Shown: in pieces, positions 15,690 to 24,694 of the stretch
Layout: each line of letters starts with the position of its first letter
Numbering within the stretch: position 1 is the first letter of the stretch
Origin: Actinomycetes bacterium
GTDB taxonomy: Bacteria; Actinomycetota; Coriobacteriia; Anaerosomatales; Anaerosomataceae
Direction: 5' to 3'
NCBI GenBank assembly: GCA_022839745.1
Contig: JALHJB010000020.1
Location: 1-34,582 of the forward strand
DNA: 34,582 nt
Translations under genes and position numbers: made by a program
Notes under the pieces: generated by a model
Database searches by the model: none
What the model was told of the DNA's origin: nothing
The model's input: only the letters and a program-made list of their open reading frames with translations

Positions 15690-16415
15690 TTGATCGAACT
15701 AGTCGGCGTCAACAAACACTTCGGGCTGCATCACGTCCTTAAAGATGTGACCCTGGACGTTCCGTCGGGCCAGAAGCTCGTCATCATCGGGCCGTCGGGT
15801 TCGGGCAAGTCGACACTCATCCGCTGCATCAACATGCTTGAGAGGCCGAGTTCCGGCACGGTCACCGTTGATGGTATCGAGGTCACCGCGCATCGCGCGC
15901 CGATCGCGAAGGTGCGCCAGCAGGTCGCGATGGTCTTCCAGTCGTTCAACCTGTACCCGCACAAGACGGTGCTCGAGAACGTCACACTCGCGCCCATCGT
16001 GGTCTCCGGCGTCTCCAAGGAGGAGGCCACCGAGTCGGGACTGCGGTATCTCGAGCGCGTGGGGTTGAGCGAGAAGGCCGACAAGTATCCGGCGCAGCTG
16101 TCCGGCGGCCAGCAGCAGCGCGTGGCTATCGCCCGTGCGCTCAACATGCACCCCAAGATCATGCTGTTCGACGAGCCCACCTCGGCCCTCGATCCGGAGA
16201 TGATCCAGGAGGTCCTCGAGGTCATCATCGGACTCGCGCAGGGTGGGATCACGATGCTCGTGGTGACCCACGAGATGGGCTTCGCCCGCGAGGCCGCGGA
16301 CCGCGTGATCTTCATGGACGACGGGATGATCCTTGAGGACGGCACGCCCGAGCACTTCTTCGAGAACCCGCAGAACGACCGCACGAAGCTGTTCCTGAGC
16401 AAGATTCTACGGTAG
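15690..16415 (+). CDS. Polar amino acid ABC transporter, ATP-binding protein
   Basis: This is a 241-residue ATPase of the GlnQ/HisP type that powers uptake of a polar amino acid. Walker A is GPSGSGKST, the Q-loop is MVFQSFNLYPHKTVLENV, the signature is LSGGQQQRVAIARAL, Walker B is IMLFDEPTSALDPE, and the H-loop is VVTHEMGFAREAADRV. The start is a TTG at 15690 with AGAGGAG 5 bases before it; an upstream extension to 15519 lacks family similarity and would cover the leader. It is first in an operon with a lipoprotein and two permeases. Substrate specificity is not shown by the ATPase. Confidence 0.94.
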   Translation: MIELVGVNKHFGLHHVLKDVTLDVPSGQKLVIIGPSGSGKSTLIRCINMLERPSSGTVTVDGIEVTAHRAPIAKVRQQVAMVFQSFNLYPHKTVLENVTLAPIVVSGVSKEEATESGLRYLERVGLSEKADKYPAQLSGGQQQRVAIARALNMHPKIMLFDEPTSALDPEMIQEVLEVIIGLAQGGITMLVVTHEMGFAREAADRVIFMDDGMILEDGTPEHFFENPQNDRTKLFLSKILR

Positions 16416-16433
16416 GGACCCAGGTGGGGTATC

Positions 16434-16453
16434 CGGGGCCGCCATCGGCCCCG
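16434..16453 (+). terminator. Intra-operon hairpin between the ATPase and binding-protein genes
   Basis: CGGGGCC (16434-16440) pairs perfectly with GGCCCCG (16447-16453) around GCCATC, within the 101-base gap. No T-run follows, so full termination is unlikely. Such hairpins often shield the 3' part of an operon mRNA or partly terminate it, and could set the higher dose usually needed for the binding protein. Confidence 0.4.
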
Positions 16454-16516
16454 TATCCGTCAGTACCGACTGCGTGAAGACGCAACCCGGCTCGTGTCCG
16501 GGGAGAAGGAGGAAGC

Positions 16517-17365
16517 ATGAAGAGATCAGCATTGTTGTCTCTGCTTCTCGCGCTTGTGCTCGCGTTCAGCGCGTTCGCGCTGACCGGGTGCGGTTCCGAG
16601 GAGCCCGCCGAGGAGCCCGCAGCCGAGGAGCCCACCGGCGAGCCGGCAGCCGAGCTGCCCGCCGAGGTGCAGGCGATCGCCGACACCGGCAAGCTCCGCG
16701 TTGGCGTGAAGGCCGACGTTCCCAACTTCGGCCTGCAGGATGCCGCCACCGGAGAGTACGAGGGCATGGAGATCGACCTCGCCTACGCGCTTGCTGAGCG
16801 TATGGGTCTGTCCAAGGACGACGTGGTGTTCGAGGCGGTCACCGCCAAGACCCGCGGCCCGCTGCTCGACAACGGCCAGCTCGATGTGGTCATCGCCACC
16901 TTCACCATCAAGCCCGAGCGACTTGAGCAGTGGAACTTCTCCGACCCGTACTACCAGGACGAGGTCGGTCTGCTCGTGAAGAAGGCTGGCGGCTACGAGA
17001 GCCTCGCCGATCTCGACGGCAAGGTCATCGGTGTGGCCCAGGGCGCGACCTCGCGTGACGCGGTTCAGGCCGAGGCGGACAAGCTCGGCATCAAAGTCGA
17101 GTTCCTTGAGTTTGCCACGTACCCGGAGATCAACGCCGCGCTCGAGTCCGGCCGCGTCGACGCGTTCTCCGTGGACAAGTCCATTCTGACCGGCTACCTG
17201 ACGGATGACTCGGTCATCCTGCCGGACGGCTTCTCACCGCAGGACTATGGCGTAGCCACCAAGCTCGGCACCGACGAGCTGCGCGACTTCATCAATGAGA
17301 TGCTCGCCGACATGCAGGAGAGCGGCGAAATGGACGAACTCCTGGCGAAGTGGAACCTGGGCTGA
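16517..17365 (+). CDS. Amino acid ABC transporter substrate-binding lipoprotein
   Basis: This is a 282-residue family 3 solute-binding protein. A lipoprotein signal peptide ends in the lipobox LTGC with Cys25, followed by an acidic Glu/Pro/Ala linker (SEEPAEEPAAEEPTGEP). The mature domain begins IADTGKLRVGVKADVPNFG and contains GMEIDLAYALAERMG and FTIKPERLEQWNFSDPYY, as in glutamate/glutamine/cystine-type binding proteins. The ribosome site GGAGAAGGAGGAAGC precedes the ATG. It would catch the amino acid outside the membrane and deliver it to the two permeases that follow. Confidence 0.94.
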   Translation: MKRSALLSLLLALVLAFSAFALTGCGSEEPAEEPAAEEPTGEPAAELPAEVQAIADTGKLRVGVKADVPNFGLQDAATGEYEGMEIDLAYALAERMGLSKDDVVFEAVTAKTRGPLLDNGQLDVVIATFTIKPERLEQWNFSDPYYQDEVGLLVKKAGGYESLADLDGKVIGVAQGATSRDAVQAEADKLGIKVEFLEFATYPEINAALESGRVDAFSVDKSILTGYLTDDSVILPDGFSPQDYGVATKLGTDELRDFINEMLADMQESGEMDELLAKWNLG

Positions 17366-17392
17366 TCGCTCGCGATCAGACCTGAGACGGGC

Positions 17393-18100
17393 ATGACAGA
17401 GCTCTTCGAGCGCATAGGCTTCCTGCAGCAGGGACCGTTCTCGGTTCCTCGCTGGGAGGCGCTGTTCGCCAACATGGATCTGCTCTGGGACGGCGTGCTC
17501 GTGACATTGCTGGTGGCGTCCCTGGGGCTGGTGCTCGCGCTGGCCCTGGGGACGGTCATCGGCGTGATGTCAGCGTCGCATTCGAAGGTGCTCCGGGGCC
17601 TGGCGAGAGCGTATGTGGAGTTCTATCAGAACACCCCGCTGCTCATACAGGTGTTCATGATCTTCAACGCCCTGCCGATCCTGTTCACCGGTATGTTCAT
17701 CCCTGTGATCGTCATCGGCATCCTCGGCGTGGGCATGTATCATGGCGCATACATCGCCGAGGTCGTCCGTGCGGGCATCCAGTCCATCGGCCGCGGACAA
17801 CTCGAAGCCGCGCTCTCGCAGGGCTTCAGCTACGTTGGCGCGATGCGCCATATCATCATCCCGCAGGCGATGCGTGTGGTCCTGCCGCCGCTCACCAACC
17901 AGGCCGTGAGCCTCATCAAGAACACGTCGGTGCTCGCGGTCATCGCCGGCGGCGACCTCATGTACGCGGGCGACGCATTCGCCGGCCGGTACGGTCACTA
18001 CGGTCCTACCTATGTCGTGGTGGGCCTGTTGTACTTCGTGATGTGCTTCCCGCTGGCGCGCCTGGCGCGCAAGCTCGAGCTGCGGGCGAAGGAGGCGTGA
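17393..18100 (+). CDS. Amino acid ABC transporter permease (first)
   Basis: This is a 235-residue inner-membrane permease of the HisM/GlnP group with about five transmembrane segments. The N-terminal part MDLLWDGVLVTLLVASLGLVLAL is the first helix. YVEFYQNTPLLIQVFMIFNALP is the family block, and the EAA motif that contacts the ATPase is EAALSQGFSYVGAMRHIIIPQAMR. The ATG at 17393 follows a modest GAGACGGG. Its stop overlaps the next permease as TGATG. The two permeases presumably form the heterodimeric channel. Confidence 0.93.
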   Translation: MTELFERIGFLQQGPFSVPRWEALFANMDLLWDGVLVTLLVASLGLVLALALGTVIGVMSASHSKVLRGLARAYVEFYQNTPLLIQVFMIFNALPILFTGMFIPVIVIGILGVGMYHGAYIAEVVRAGIQSIGRGQLEAALSQGFSYVGAMRHIIIPQAMRVVLPPLTNQAVSLIKNTSVLAVIAGGDLMYAGDAFAGRYGHYGPTYVVVGLLYFVMCFPLARLARKLELRAKEA

Positions 18101-18786
18101 TGGACGCCTTGCTGAACAGCCCCGTCATGGAGATGCTCTCCGACCCGGTGCTCTACATCGGCCTGGGCAACGGCCTGCTGCTGACCCTCGAGGTAGCCGC
18201 GATCTCCATCGTGCTGAGCTCGCTCTTCGGCACCGTTATCGGAGCCATGCGCTACTCCGGATTCCCGGTCGTCAGCCACATCGCCGCCACCTACATCGAG
18301 GTCATCCGCAACCTGCCGCAGATCCTGCTCATCCTGGTGAGCTACTTCGTACTCGGATTGCCGGGCAAGTGGGCGGCCGTCATCGGTCTCACGATCTACA
18401 CCACCGCCATCATCGCCGAGGTCATTCGCGGTGGTCTCAACTCGGTCCCGGTGGGTCAGTGGGAGGCCGCGCGTTCGCAGGGCTTCTCGTTCCTGCAGTC
18501 GATGTGGTACATCGTGCTGCCCCCTGCGGTGGTCAAGATGATCCCGCCGATCGTGTCCCAGTTCGTGACAGTCATCAAGGACTCGTCGTTCGCGATGGTC
18601 ATCGGCGCGGGCGAACTGATGTTCAAAGGCCAGATCCTTGCGGGCAAGTACTGGCGACCGTCACAGATCATCACGATTTACGTGATCATCTCGCTCACGT
18701 ACTTCGCCATCAACTTCGCGATCTCCACAGTGGCCCGGCGTCTCCAGAAGAAGCTGTCCGCGGGCCGCGGGTCGATCGGGAACTAG
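18100..18786 (+). CDS. Amino acid ABC transporter permease (second)
   Basis: This is a 228-residue partner permease. TYIEVIRNLPQILLILVSYFVLG is the family block and the coupling EAA loop is EAARSQGFSFLQSMWYIVLPPA. The ATG at 18100 overlaps the previous stop, with GGAGG at 18091-18095; the adjacent GTG at 18097 is a close alternative. It is the last gene of the operon; the next gene starts 114 bases later behind its own weak promoter. Confidence 0.93.
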   Translation: MDALLNSPVMEMLSDPVLYIGLGNGLLLTLEVAAISIVLSSLFGTVIGAMRYSGFPVVSHIAATYIEVIRNLPQILLILVSYFVLGLPGKWAAVIGLTIYTTAIIAEVIRGGLNSVPVGQWEAARSQGFSFLQSMWYIVLPPAVVKMIPPIVSQFVTVIKDSSFAMVIGAGELMFKGQILAGKYWRPSQIITIYVIISLTYFAINFAISTVARRLQKKLSAGRGSIGN

Positions 18787-18900
18787 GAGCGCAGGGTCCA
18801 GCTCCAACACCTCCAGGGTTCGCTCTTCCCGGCGCCGTCCTCACATCAGCCGCTCGGGTTTTCGAGTATGCTGATCCAAACGGTTACGACAGGATGACGT

Positions 18901-21129
18901 TTGCGAGGCGCCGTGCACGGATCCCTCTTCGACAACGACGTCCTTGTGGTGCTTATCGTCGACCCGATCGAGCGCACCATCGTAAATGCCAACTCTGCAG
19001 CGGCAGTCTTCTATGGTTTCACGCGGGAGGAGATGGCGGATCTTCCTCTTTCGCGCATCCAAGGGCCGCTCGGCATCCAGTCGCACATCGTTGCGGACGG
19101 ATCGCTGCGGACGGTGGACATCCGGAAGATCCCGTCTGAGTTCGGAGGCCGTCCCGTCGAGTACTGGGTGGTCTACGACCTGACGGTCTGCGCTGAGATA
19201 CGACGCTCGCTCTTCGCCGAGGCGCAGACTTGGCGCGCGATGATGGAGCACTCACGTGACGGGATCGTGGTGCTGAACAGCCGCGGCGGCGTGTTCGCGG
19301 CCAACAAGGCGTTCGCGCGCATGCTCGGTCGTTCGCTCGAGGAGGTTCAGGAACTCCACGTCTGGGACTGGGAGCATGTGAGCGATCGTGCGCAGATCGA
19401 GGGCATGCTCGATGACGTCGACGAGGCGGGTCATCACTTCGAGACACAGTACCTCCGCAAAGACGGCAGCGTGTGTGACGTCGAGATCAACATCACCGGC
19501 ATCGTGCTCGACGGGGAGAAGTTCGTGTTCTGTATCTGCAGGGACATCACAGACCGCAGGGCGGCCGAGGCTGCGTTCAAGCATCGTCACGACCTCATGC
19601 GCTACATCATCGAACACGACAGTGCCGGAGTGGCGGTCCACGATCGTGACCTGAACTACATCTACGTGAGCAGGCACTACCTCGAACAGTACGAAGTCCG
19701 CGAAGAGGACGTCATCGGCAGACACCACTACGATGTGTTCCCCGACCTGCCGGAGAAGTGGCGCGACGTGCATCGTCGGGTGCTTGCGGGTGAGATCTGC
19801 GTCGGCATCGAGGACCCGTTCGAGCGAGCGGACGGCAGTCTCGCGTGGGCCGACTGGGAGTGCCGTCCCTGGTACGAAAGCGACGGGTCAGTGGGCGGCA
19901 TCATCGTGTATACCGAGGTGGTGAACGAGCGGCGCGAGGCACAGCGAGCGCTACGCGAAAGCGAAGAGCGCCTTCGCACGCTCAGCGACAACATCCCCGA
20001 TGGCTTCGTGTACCGCCTGGAGATGGCCGGCGCTGAAGGACCACGGCGGTTCATCCACGTGAGCGCCGGTGTCGAGCACCTGCACGAGGTCTCGGTCGAG
20101 CAGGTCCTCGCAGATGCCGCCACGCTGTATGAGCAGAACCTTCCCGAGTACCTGGAGGAGATCGTCCGTCGCGAACACCAGGCGGCACATGATGGTGGCC
20201 GGTTCACCATCGACCTGCGTTACCGCACGCCTTCGGGGGTGATCAAGTGGAGCCGCATCTCGTCCGAGGCGAGGGCGGTCGGCGACGGCGTGCTGATCTG
20301 GGACGGCGTGGAGGTGGATATCACCGATCGCAAGGAGGCTGAACTCGAGCTTGCCCGCCACCGCGACGAGCTTGAGGCGCTGGTCTCCGAGCGGACCGCT
20401 GAGCTTGAGCGCACGAACGCCGCGCTCGTGGATGCGAACCGCGTCAAAAGCGCCTTCCTCGCAAACATGAGCCACGAGCTCCGCACACCGCTGAACTCGA
20501 TCATCGGTTTCTCCGATGTGCTCTTGCATGGCATGGCCGGCACCATGAGCGACCGCCAGAACGCCCAGATCGAGATGATTCACCGAAGCGGCATGCACCT
20601 GCTGTCGCTCATCAACGACGTGCTCGACCTTTCGAAGATCGAGAGCGGGCGCGTGTCTCTCAAGGTGAGCGTGTTCGATGTGGGACAGCTCATCCGTGAC
20701 GTGCTCCGCTCCTTCGAGACGCAGGCAGCGGACAAGGGCATCAAGCTCGACTCAGCCCTTTCGGGTGACGGCATCATGCTGCGCTCCGACGCGATGAAGC
20801 TCCGGCAGATACTCCTCAACCTTGTGAGCAATGCCATCAAGTTCACCGACGCTGGCTCCGTCGAGGTCGGACTGGACTCGCGGCCAGAGGGAGGCATCGA
20901 GATCACGGTGAGCGATACGGGTCGCGGTATCGCCTCCGAGCTCTTACCGCGCATCTTCGAACCGTTCTGGCAATGCGATGACGACATCACGCGGATGAAG
21001 CCCGCTGGCACCGGGCTCGGGCTCCCCATATCGCGGGAGTACGCCGAGATGCTCGGAGGAACGCTCAGCGTCCGGAGCGAGCTCGGGCGAGGCTCCTTGT
21101 TCACGCTCGTCATACCCGAACTGACATAG
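18901..21129 (+). CDS. Cytosolic sensor histidine kinase with four PAS domains
   Basis: This is a 742-residue kinase with no membrane segment. Four PAS-type sensors occupy roughly residues 10-98, 108-220, 232-345 and 356-475; several end in the usual DITDR(R/K) linker. A coiled coil (about 478-515) leads to the HisKA domain with phospho-acceptor His525 in FLANMSHELRTPLNSIIGFS. The ATPase domain carries NLVSNAIKFTDAG, SDTGRGIA and GTGLGLPISREYAEMLGG. The TTG at 18901 (AGGA 7 bases upstream) or the GTG at 18913 starts it; an in-frame stop at 18895 rules out anything earlier. TATGCT at 18867-18872 is a candidate -10. It lacks a receiver. Signals are probably redox or small molecules, which is inference. 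Confidence 0.93.
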   Translation: MRGAVHGSLFDNDVLVVLIVDPIERTIVNANSAAAVFYGFTREEMADLPLSRIQGPLGIQSHIVADGSLRTVDIRKIPSEFGGRPVEYWVVYDLTVCAEIRRSLFAEAQTWRAMMEHSRDGIVVLNSRGGVFAANKAFARMLGRSLEEVQELHVWDWEHVSDRAQIEGMLDDVDEAGHHFETQYLRKDGSVCDVEINITGIVLDGEKFVFCICRDITDRRAAEAAFKHRHDLMRYIIEHDSAGVAVHDRDLNYIYVSRHYLEQYEVREEDVIGRHHYDVFPDLPEKWRDVHRRVLAGEICVGIEDPFERADGSLAWADWECRPWYESDGSVGGIIVYTEVVNERREAQRALRESEERLRTLSDNIPDGFVYRLEMAGAEGPRRFIHVSAGVEHLHEVSVEQVLADAATLYEQNLPEYLEEIVRREHQAAHDGGRFTIDLRYRTPSGVIKWSRISSEARAVGDGVLIWDGVEVDITDRKEAELELARHRDELEALVSERTAELERTNAALVDANRVKSAFLANMSHELRTPLNSIIGFSDVLLHGMAGTMSDRQNAQIEMIHRSGMHLLSLINDVLDLSKIESGRVSLKVSVFDVGQLIRDVLRSFETQAADKGIKLDSALSGDGIMLRSDAMKLRQILLNLVSNAIKFTDAGSVEVGLDSRPEGGIEITVSDTGRGIASELLPRIFEPFWQCDDDITRMKPAGTGLGLPISREYAEMLGGTLSVRSELGRGSLFTLVIPELT

Positions 21130-21153
21130 GAGTCCGGCACGCCGAGTCCTGAG

Positions 21154-21175
21154 GGCGGTGCGTACGTTCACCGCC
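21154..21175 (+). terminator. Hairpin between the two kinase genes
   Basis: GGCGGTG (21154-21160) pairs perfectly with CACCGCC (21169-21175) around CGTACGTT, 25 bases after the first kinase stop. There is no T-run. It is a plausible terminator for the first kinase, and the second has its own TACGCT -10 at 21225-21230. Confidence 0.45.
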
Positions 21176-21275
21176 GTGCCACGCTGGCCCCACGCTGCTG
21201 ATACCGCTCGACCCGCCACCCTGCTACGCTGACGGTGACGCCGTGCATCTGAATGTGACGAGAGGCAGTCGGCAC

Positions 21276-23603
21276 ATGGCTCTCACGCTGGTCCAGAACG
21301 TTGCGCTGATCGTGATGCTGGCAACGATCCAACGCTACCTGTCGCGGCGACTGCCGACCGGGTCATGGGCGCGGCCACTGGTTTCCGGCGCACTCTACGG
21401 ACTGGTGGCTGTCATCGGCATGAACATCCCCTTCGAGGCGGCCGACGGCATCTTCTATGACGGACGCTCGATCGTCATGGGGCTGGCGGGCCTGTTCGGC
21501 GGCGCGCCCGTGGCCATCGTCGCGGGGCTCATCGCGTCGGCCTATCGTGCGTACCTTGGCGGAGTGGGCGTGCCCGCCGGTGTTCTGACGATCGTGTTCA
21601 CTGCCGCAGCGGGAGTCGGCTTCCATCACCTCGTGCGTGTGAGTCCGGGGATGCTCCGCATTCCGGGCCTGATGACCTTCGGTGTGGCGTTGCACCTGCT
21701 CATGTTGCTAGCGCAGTTCCTTTTGCTGCCCGCGGATACCGCGCCGGAGATCATCGCGGCCATCTGGTTGCCCGTGATGACGCTGTTCCCGCTCGGCACG
21801 GTCCTCACGGTGCGCTTGATGCTCGATCAGGACGAGCGCGAAAGCGCGCAGGCCGACCTCGCGCTGGCCGTGGCATCAGCGGAGCGGCGCGCGGCGGATG
21901 CCGAGTTGCTCGCACGGGCAAGCGCCGATCTTCTGTCCTGCGATGACCGGCAACGCGTCTTCGCGGTGATCGAGGAGTTCTTCAGCGAACTGTTCCCCAG
22001 GGACATCATCATCGTGAATGAAGCCGGAGCCGACGGGGGGCTGTTCACGCGCAGTGTCGTCGGTATAGATGCCGGACTCGTGCAACAGGGCGAGGAACTG
22101 GCAGGACACCGCGTGATCGGCAGACCCGTGAACACCAGTGGTGAGTATGAAGTGATGTACTCATCGGGGAGCCTCCTCGAGCTTGAGGGAGGCCTTGCCG
22201 AGGTTGCCGCAGGCGAGCTGTCCCTAACGGCTGCAGAGGCAATCGCGCGCACATTCGGGATCCAGCGTGTGTGGACCGTGGGCGTCTCCGATTCGGCCAA
22301 GACGTACGCAGGCGTGGCGATCCTTGTGCGCCGTGAAGGAGCCCAGCCCCCGAGAGGGGTGGTCGAGTCCTTCGCACACCTGTGTTTCGTGGCGTTTGCC
22401 CGAATCGAGGCCATCGACCAACTCGCGGAGAGCGAGGCGCAGCAGTCGCGGCTGTTCGCCAATATGAGCGAAGGCCTGATCGTTGGTGAGACGATCGTCG
22501 ATGACGAGGGCCAGCCGGTCGACTACCGGTACATCAAGGTGAATGCGGCGTTCGAGCGCATGATGGGGTGGGCGGCAGGAGAGGCTCTCGGGCACACTGC
22601 GCTTGAGATCGCCCCCTCGATGTCGCGCGACCGTATCGAGCTCTACGGCCATGTTGCGATCACAGGGATCCCCGCCCGTCTCGACAGCGTCTCGATCGAT
22701 GGCGAGCGCGAGTACGACCTCATCGTCTACTCGCCGCAGCAAGGACAGTTCGCAGTGATAGCCAGCGACGTCACCGAGCGCAGAGCCGTCGACCGTGAGC
22801 TCGACAGCTACCGCGCCCATCTAGAAGAACTGGTGGCTGAGCGGACCGCCGATCTCGCCGCCGCCAACGAGGGGCTTGTGCTCGCCAATGTCGAACTCCA
22901 GCGTGCCACCGAGGCGAAGAGCGCGTTCCTCGCGAGCGTGAGCCACGAGTTTCGCACGCCGCTGAACTCGATCATCGGATTCTCCTCGCTGCTTGCCGAG
23001 GGTATGCTCGGTCCGATGGCACCGCAGCAGCGGGAGAAGGTGGAGATCGTCAACCGCTCGGGACAGCACCTGCTCTCGCTCATCAACGACGTGCTCGATC
23101 TGGAGCGGGTCGCCGCGGGCAGGGTCGAGATACACCTTGGGCGTTTCTCACCGACCGAGTTGGTGCACGAGGTGATGGACACCGTTGCGCCGTTGGCGCA
23201 GGGAAAGGGTCTGGAGCTGAGGGTCGCTACCGCTGCGGATCTGCCGGACATCGAGAGCGATCACGCAAAGGTGCGACAGATCATGCTCAACCTGCTTGGT
23301 AACGCGATCAAGTTCACGGATGAGGGCCGCATCGAGGTCTCTGTTGCCCGGGACGAGCGAACGGATTCTGTGTCGTTCAGTGTTGCCGACACCGGCCCGG
23401 GGATCGTCGAGCGCGATCAGGAGCGGATCTTCGAGCGGTTCACGCAGATACAGGAGCACGGTCGTATCAAGCCCGCGGGCACCGGCCTCGGTCTGGCGAT
23501 CTCCAGGGAATACGCGGAGCTTCTTGGCGGCACGCTGGAACTCGTGAGCTCCCCGGGCGCGGGCTCGACGTTCACGCTCCGGCTGCCGCTCGCGAACGAC
23601 TGA
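21276..23603 (+). CDS. Membrane sensor histidine kinase with 5TM-LYT sensor
   Basis: This is a kinase of about 775 residues. The first 190 residues form a five- to six-helix membrane sensor of the LytS-type 5TMR family (GMNIPFEAADGIFYDGRSIVMGLAGLFGG). A GAF-like region (about 205-370) and a PAS domain (about 385-500) follow. A coiled coil leads to HisKA with His557 in FLASVSHEFRTPLNSIIGFS, then an ATPase domain with NLLGNAIKFTDEG, ADTGPGI and GTGLGLAISREYAELLGG. The transmitter is strikingly like that of the preceding kinase, suggesting duplication. The ATG at 21276 (GAGAGG upstream, about 40 bases from a TACGCT -10) is preferred to the GTG at 21243. Confidence 0.92.
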   Translation: MALTLVQNVALIVMLATIQRYLSRRLPTGSWARPLVSGALYGLVAVIGMNIPFEAADGIFYDGRSIVMGLAGLFGGAPVAIVAGLIASAYRAYLGGVGVPAGVLTIVFTAAAGVGFHHLVRVSPGMLRIPGLMTFGVALHLLMLLAQFLLLPADTAPEIIAAIWLPVMTLFPLGTVLTVRLMLDQDERESAQADLALAVASAERRAADAELLARASADLLSCDDRQRVFAVIEEFFSELFPRDIIIVNEAGADGGLFTRSVVGIDAGLVQQGEELAGHRVIGRPVNTSGEYEVMYSSGSLLELEGGLAEVAAGELSLTAAEAIARTFGIQRVWTVGVSDSAKTYAGVAILVRREGAQPPRGVVESFAHLCFVAFARIEAIDQLAESEAQQSRLFANMSEGLIVGETIVDDEGQPVDYRYIKVNAAFERMMGWAAGEALGHTALEIAPSMSRDRIELYGHVAITGIPARLDSVSIDGEREYDLIVYSPQQGQFAVIASDVTERRAVDRELDSYRAHLEELVAERTADLAAANEGLVLANVELQRATEAKSAFLASVSHEFRTPLNSIIGFSSLLAEGMLGPMAPQQREKVEIVNRSGQHLLSLINDVLDLERVAAGRVEIHLGRFSPTELVHEVMDTVAPLAQGKGLELRVATAADLPDIESDHAKVRQIMLNLLGNAIKFTDEGRIEVSVARDERTDSVSFSVADTGPGIVERDQERIFERFTQIQEHGRIKPAGTGLGLAISREYAELLGGTLELVSSPGAGSTFTLRLPLAND

Positions 23604-23674
23604 TGAGCGCACGCAACGCCCGGTGCGCGCTTCGGGAGTGCCGCCAAGCGCTCAGGGCGCGGTGTGCCACCGGT

Positions 23675-24076
23675 TTATTCCGCGGGAGCGAGTAGTGCGG
23701 ACACCTGATCGATCACGCCAAGCGGATCGATGGGCTTCGTGATCACGGCGTCCATGCCGGCATCAAGACACCGTTGCCGGTGCTCGGCCATGGCGTGCGC
23801 GGTGACCGCGATGATGATGGTGTGCGGCGCTCCGGTCTCGGCTTCATGCGCACGGATGAGTGCGGTCACCTCCATTCCGTCGAGCAGGGGCATCTGGATG
23901 TCCATGAGCGCCGCGTCGTAGCGCGTCTTCATGGATGCGGCTACTGCCTGCTCGCCGTTGGCGGCTTCATCCACGGTCGCGCCCGCCGCCGTGAGGATCG
24001 TCTTCATCAGGTCCCTGCTCGGGTCGTTGTCGTCGACCACCAGCAGCCGCTTGCCCAGCAGTGCGTTCGCATCCAT
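23675..24076 (-). CDS. Single-domain response regulator (receiver)
   Basis: This is a 133-residue stand-alone receiver. The acidic pair is Asp15-Asp16 (LLVVDDND), the phospho-acceptor is Asp59 (ALMDIQMPLLDGMEV), the switch Thr lies in AVTAHAM and the conserved Lys in ITKPI. The sequence is of the type usually fused to hybrid kinases, so it may act in a phosphorelay or as an allosteric partner; no DNA-binding or enzymatic output is attached. The ATG at 24076 follows GAGAGGGAGA; a longer open frame upstream has no family similarity. It is convergent with the membrane kinase, 71 bases away, and is the natural candidate partner of the two neighbouring kinases. Confidence 0.92.
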   Translation of the reverse strand: MDANALLGKRLLVVDDNDPSRDLMKTILTAAGATVDEAANGEQAVAASMKTRYDAALMDIQMPLLDGMEVTALIRAHEAETGAPHTIIIAVTAHAMAEHRQRCLDAGMDAVITKPIDPLGVIDQVSALLAPAE

Positions 24077-24101
24077 CCTGTGTCTCCCTCTCGGGGCCCT
24101 A

Positions 24102-24119
24102 CGGATCGCAGCCGATCCG
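24102..24119. promoter_or_regulatory. Inverted repeat upstream of the response regulator
   Basis: CGGATC-gcagcc-GATCCG is a perfect 6-bp inverted repeat 26 bases before the receiver start. It could be an operator or a leader hairpin. No promoter hexamers are clear here. Confidence 0.3.
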
Positions 24120-24259
24120 CCTGAAGGCTGTCGCCCCCCGCCATGATGCCAGCGTGTGCGTCCCGGAACCACTCTAGACGGTGGATACCCCTCTGTCAGG
24201 CTTCACCTGCGCCAGCAGGCGGGATACGTGCCCGAATTGGCGTGCATGTTGCCCGGATG

Positions 24260-24640
24260 GTCTGCGAGAATCTGAATGCAGTACAGGTAGCCGGGCTCTT
24301 GCCGACCGCGACGCGGGACAGGTTCCTCGCCAACCTCAGCCACGAGTTGCGGACGCCGCTCAACGCGATAATCGGGTATGCGGGCACGATGAAGATGGGG
24401 CTGGCAGGCTCTCTCAGCGAGGAGCAGCTGGCGTAGGTGGGCACGATCTACGATTCGAGCAGACACCTTCTCTCCCTCGTCGAGGAGTTGCTTGAATCCC
24501 GCGAGGGCGAGAACCTTCGGATCGACGTCACCGGCGCCGGCGTGGGCATCCCTGCGGCACAGCTCGATGCGGTCTTCGAGAAGTTCACGCAACTCAAGAC
24601 TGCCGACGTTGTCACCGCCGGACTCGCACCGCAGGAATCG
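24260..24640 (+). pseudogene. Histidine kinase remnant
   Basis: A HisKA H-box (RDRFLANLSHELRTPLNAIIGY) is followed in the same frame by EEQLA, a TAG stop at 24434-24436, and then IYDSSRHLLSLVEELLE, the second HisKA helix. The frame jumps directly to LRIDVTGAGVGIPAAQLDAVFEKFTQLKTADVV, which is the G1 region of the ATPase domain: the N-box and everything between is gone, and the rest of the ATPase is missing. There is no sensor domain and no start with a ribosome site. Kinase-derived similarity ends shortly before the ABC transporter gene that follows in the same frame, so automated calls may fuse the two. Confidence 0.8.
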
Positions 24641-24680
24641 GTGTTTGCGCCATTCCTGGCCCTCACGGGCGGTTACGGGC

Positions 24681-24686
24681 TACAAT
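24681..24686 (+). promoter_or_regulatory. -10 box for an apparently leaderless metN-like transcript
   Basis: TACAAT ends 8 bases before the ATG at 24695, so transcription should begin at or within a base or two of the start codon. No Shine-Dalgarno sequence exists in the gap (GGCGCGTC). The -35 is not clear. Confidence 0.5.
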
Positions 24687-24694
24687 GGCGCGTC

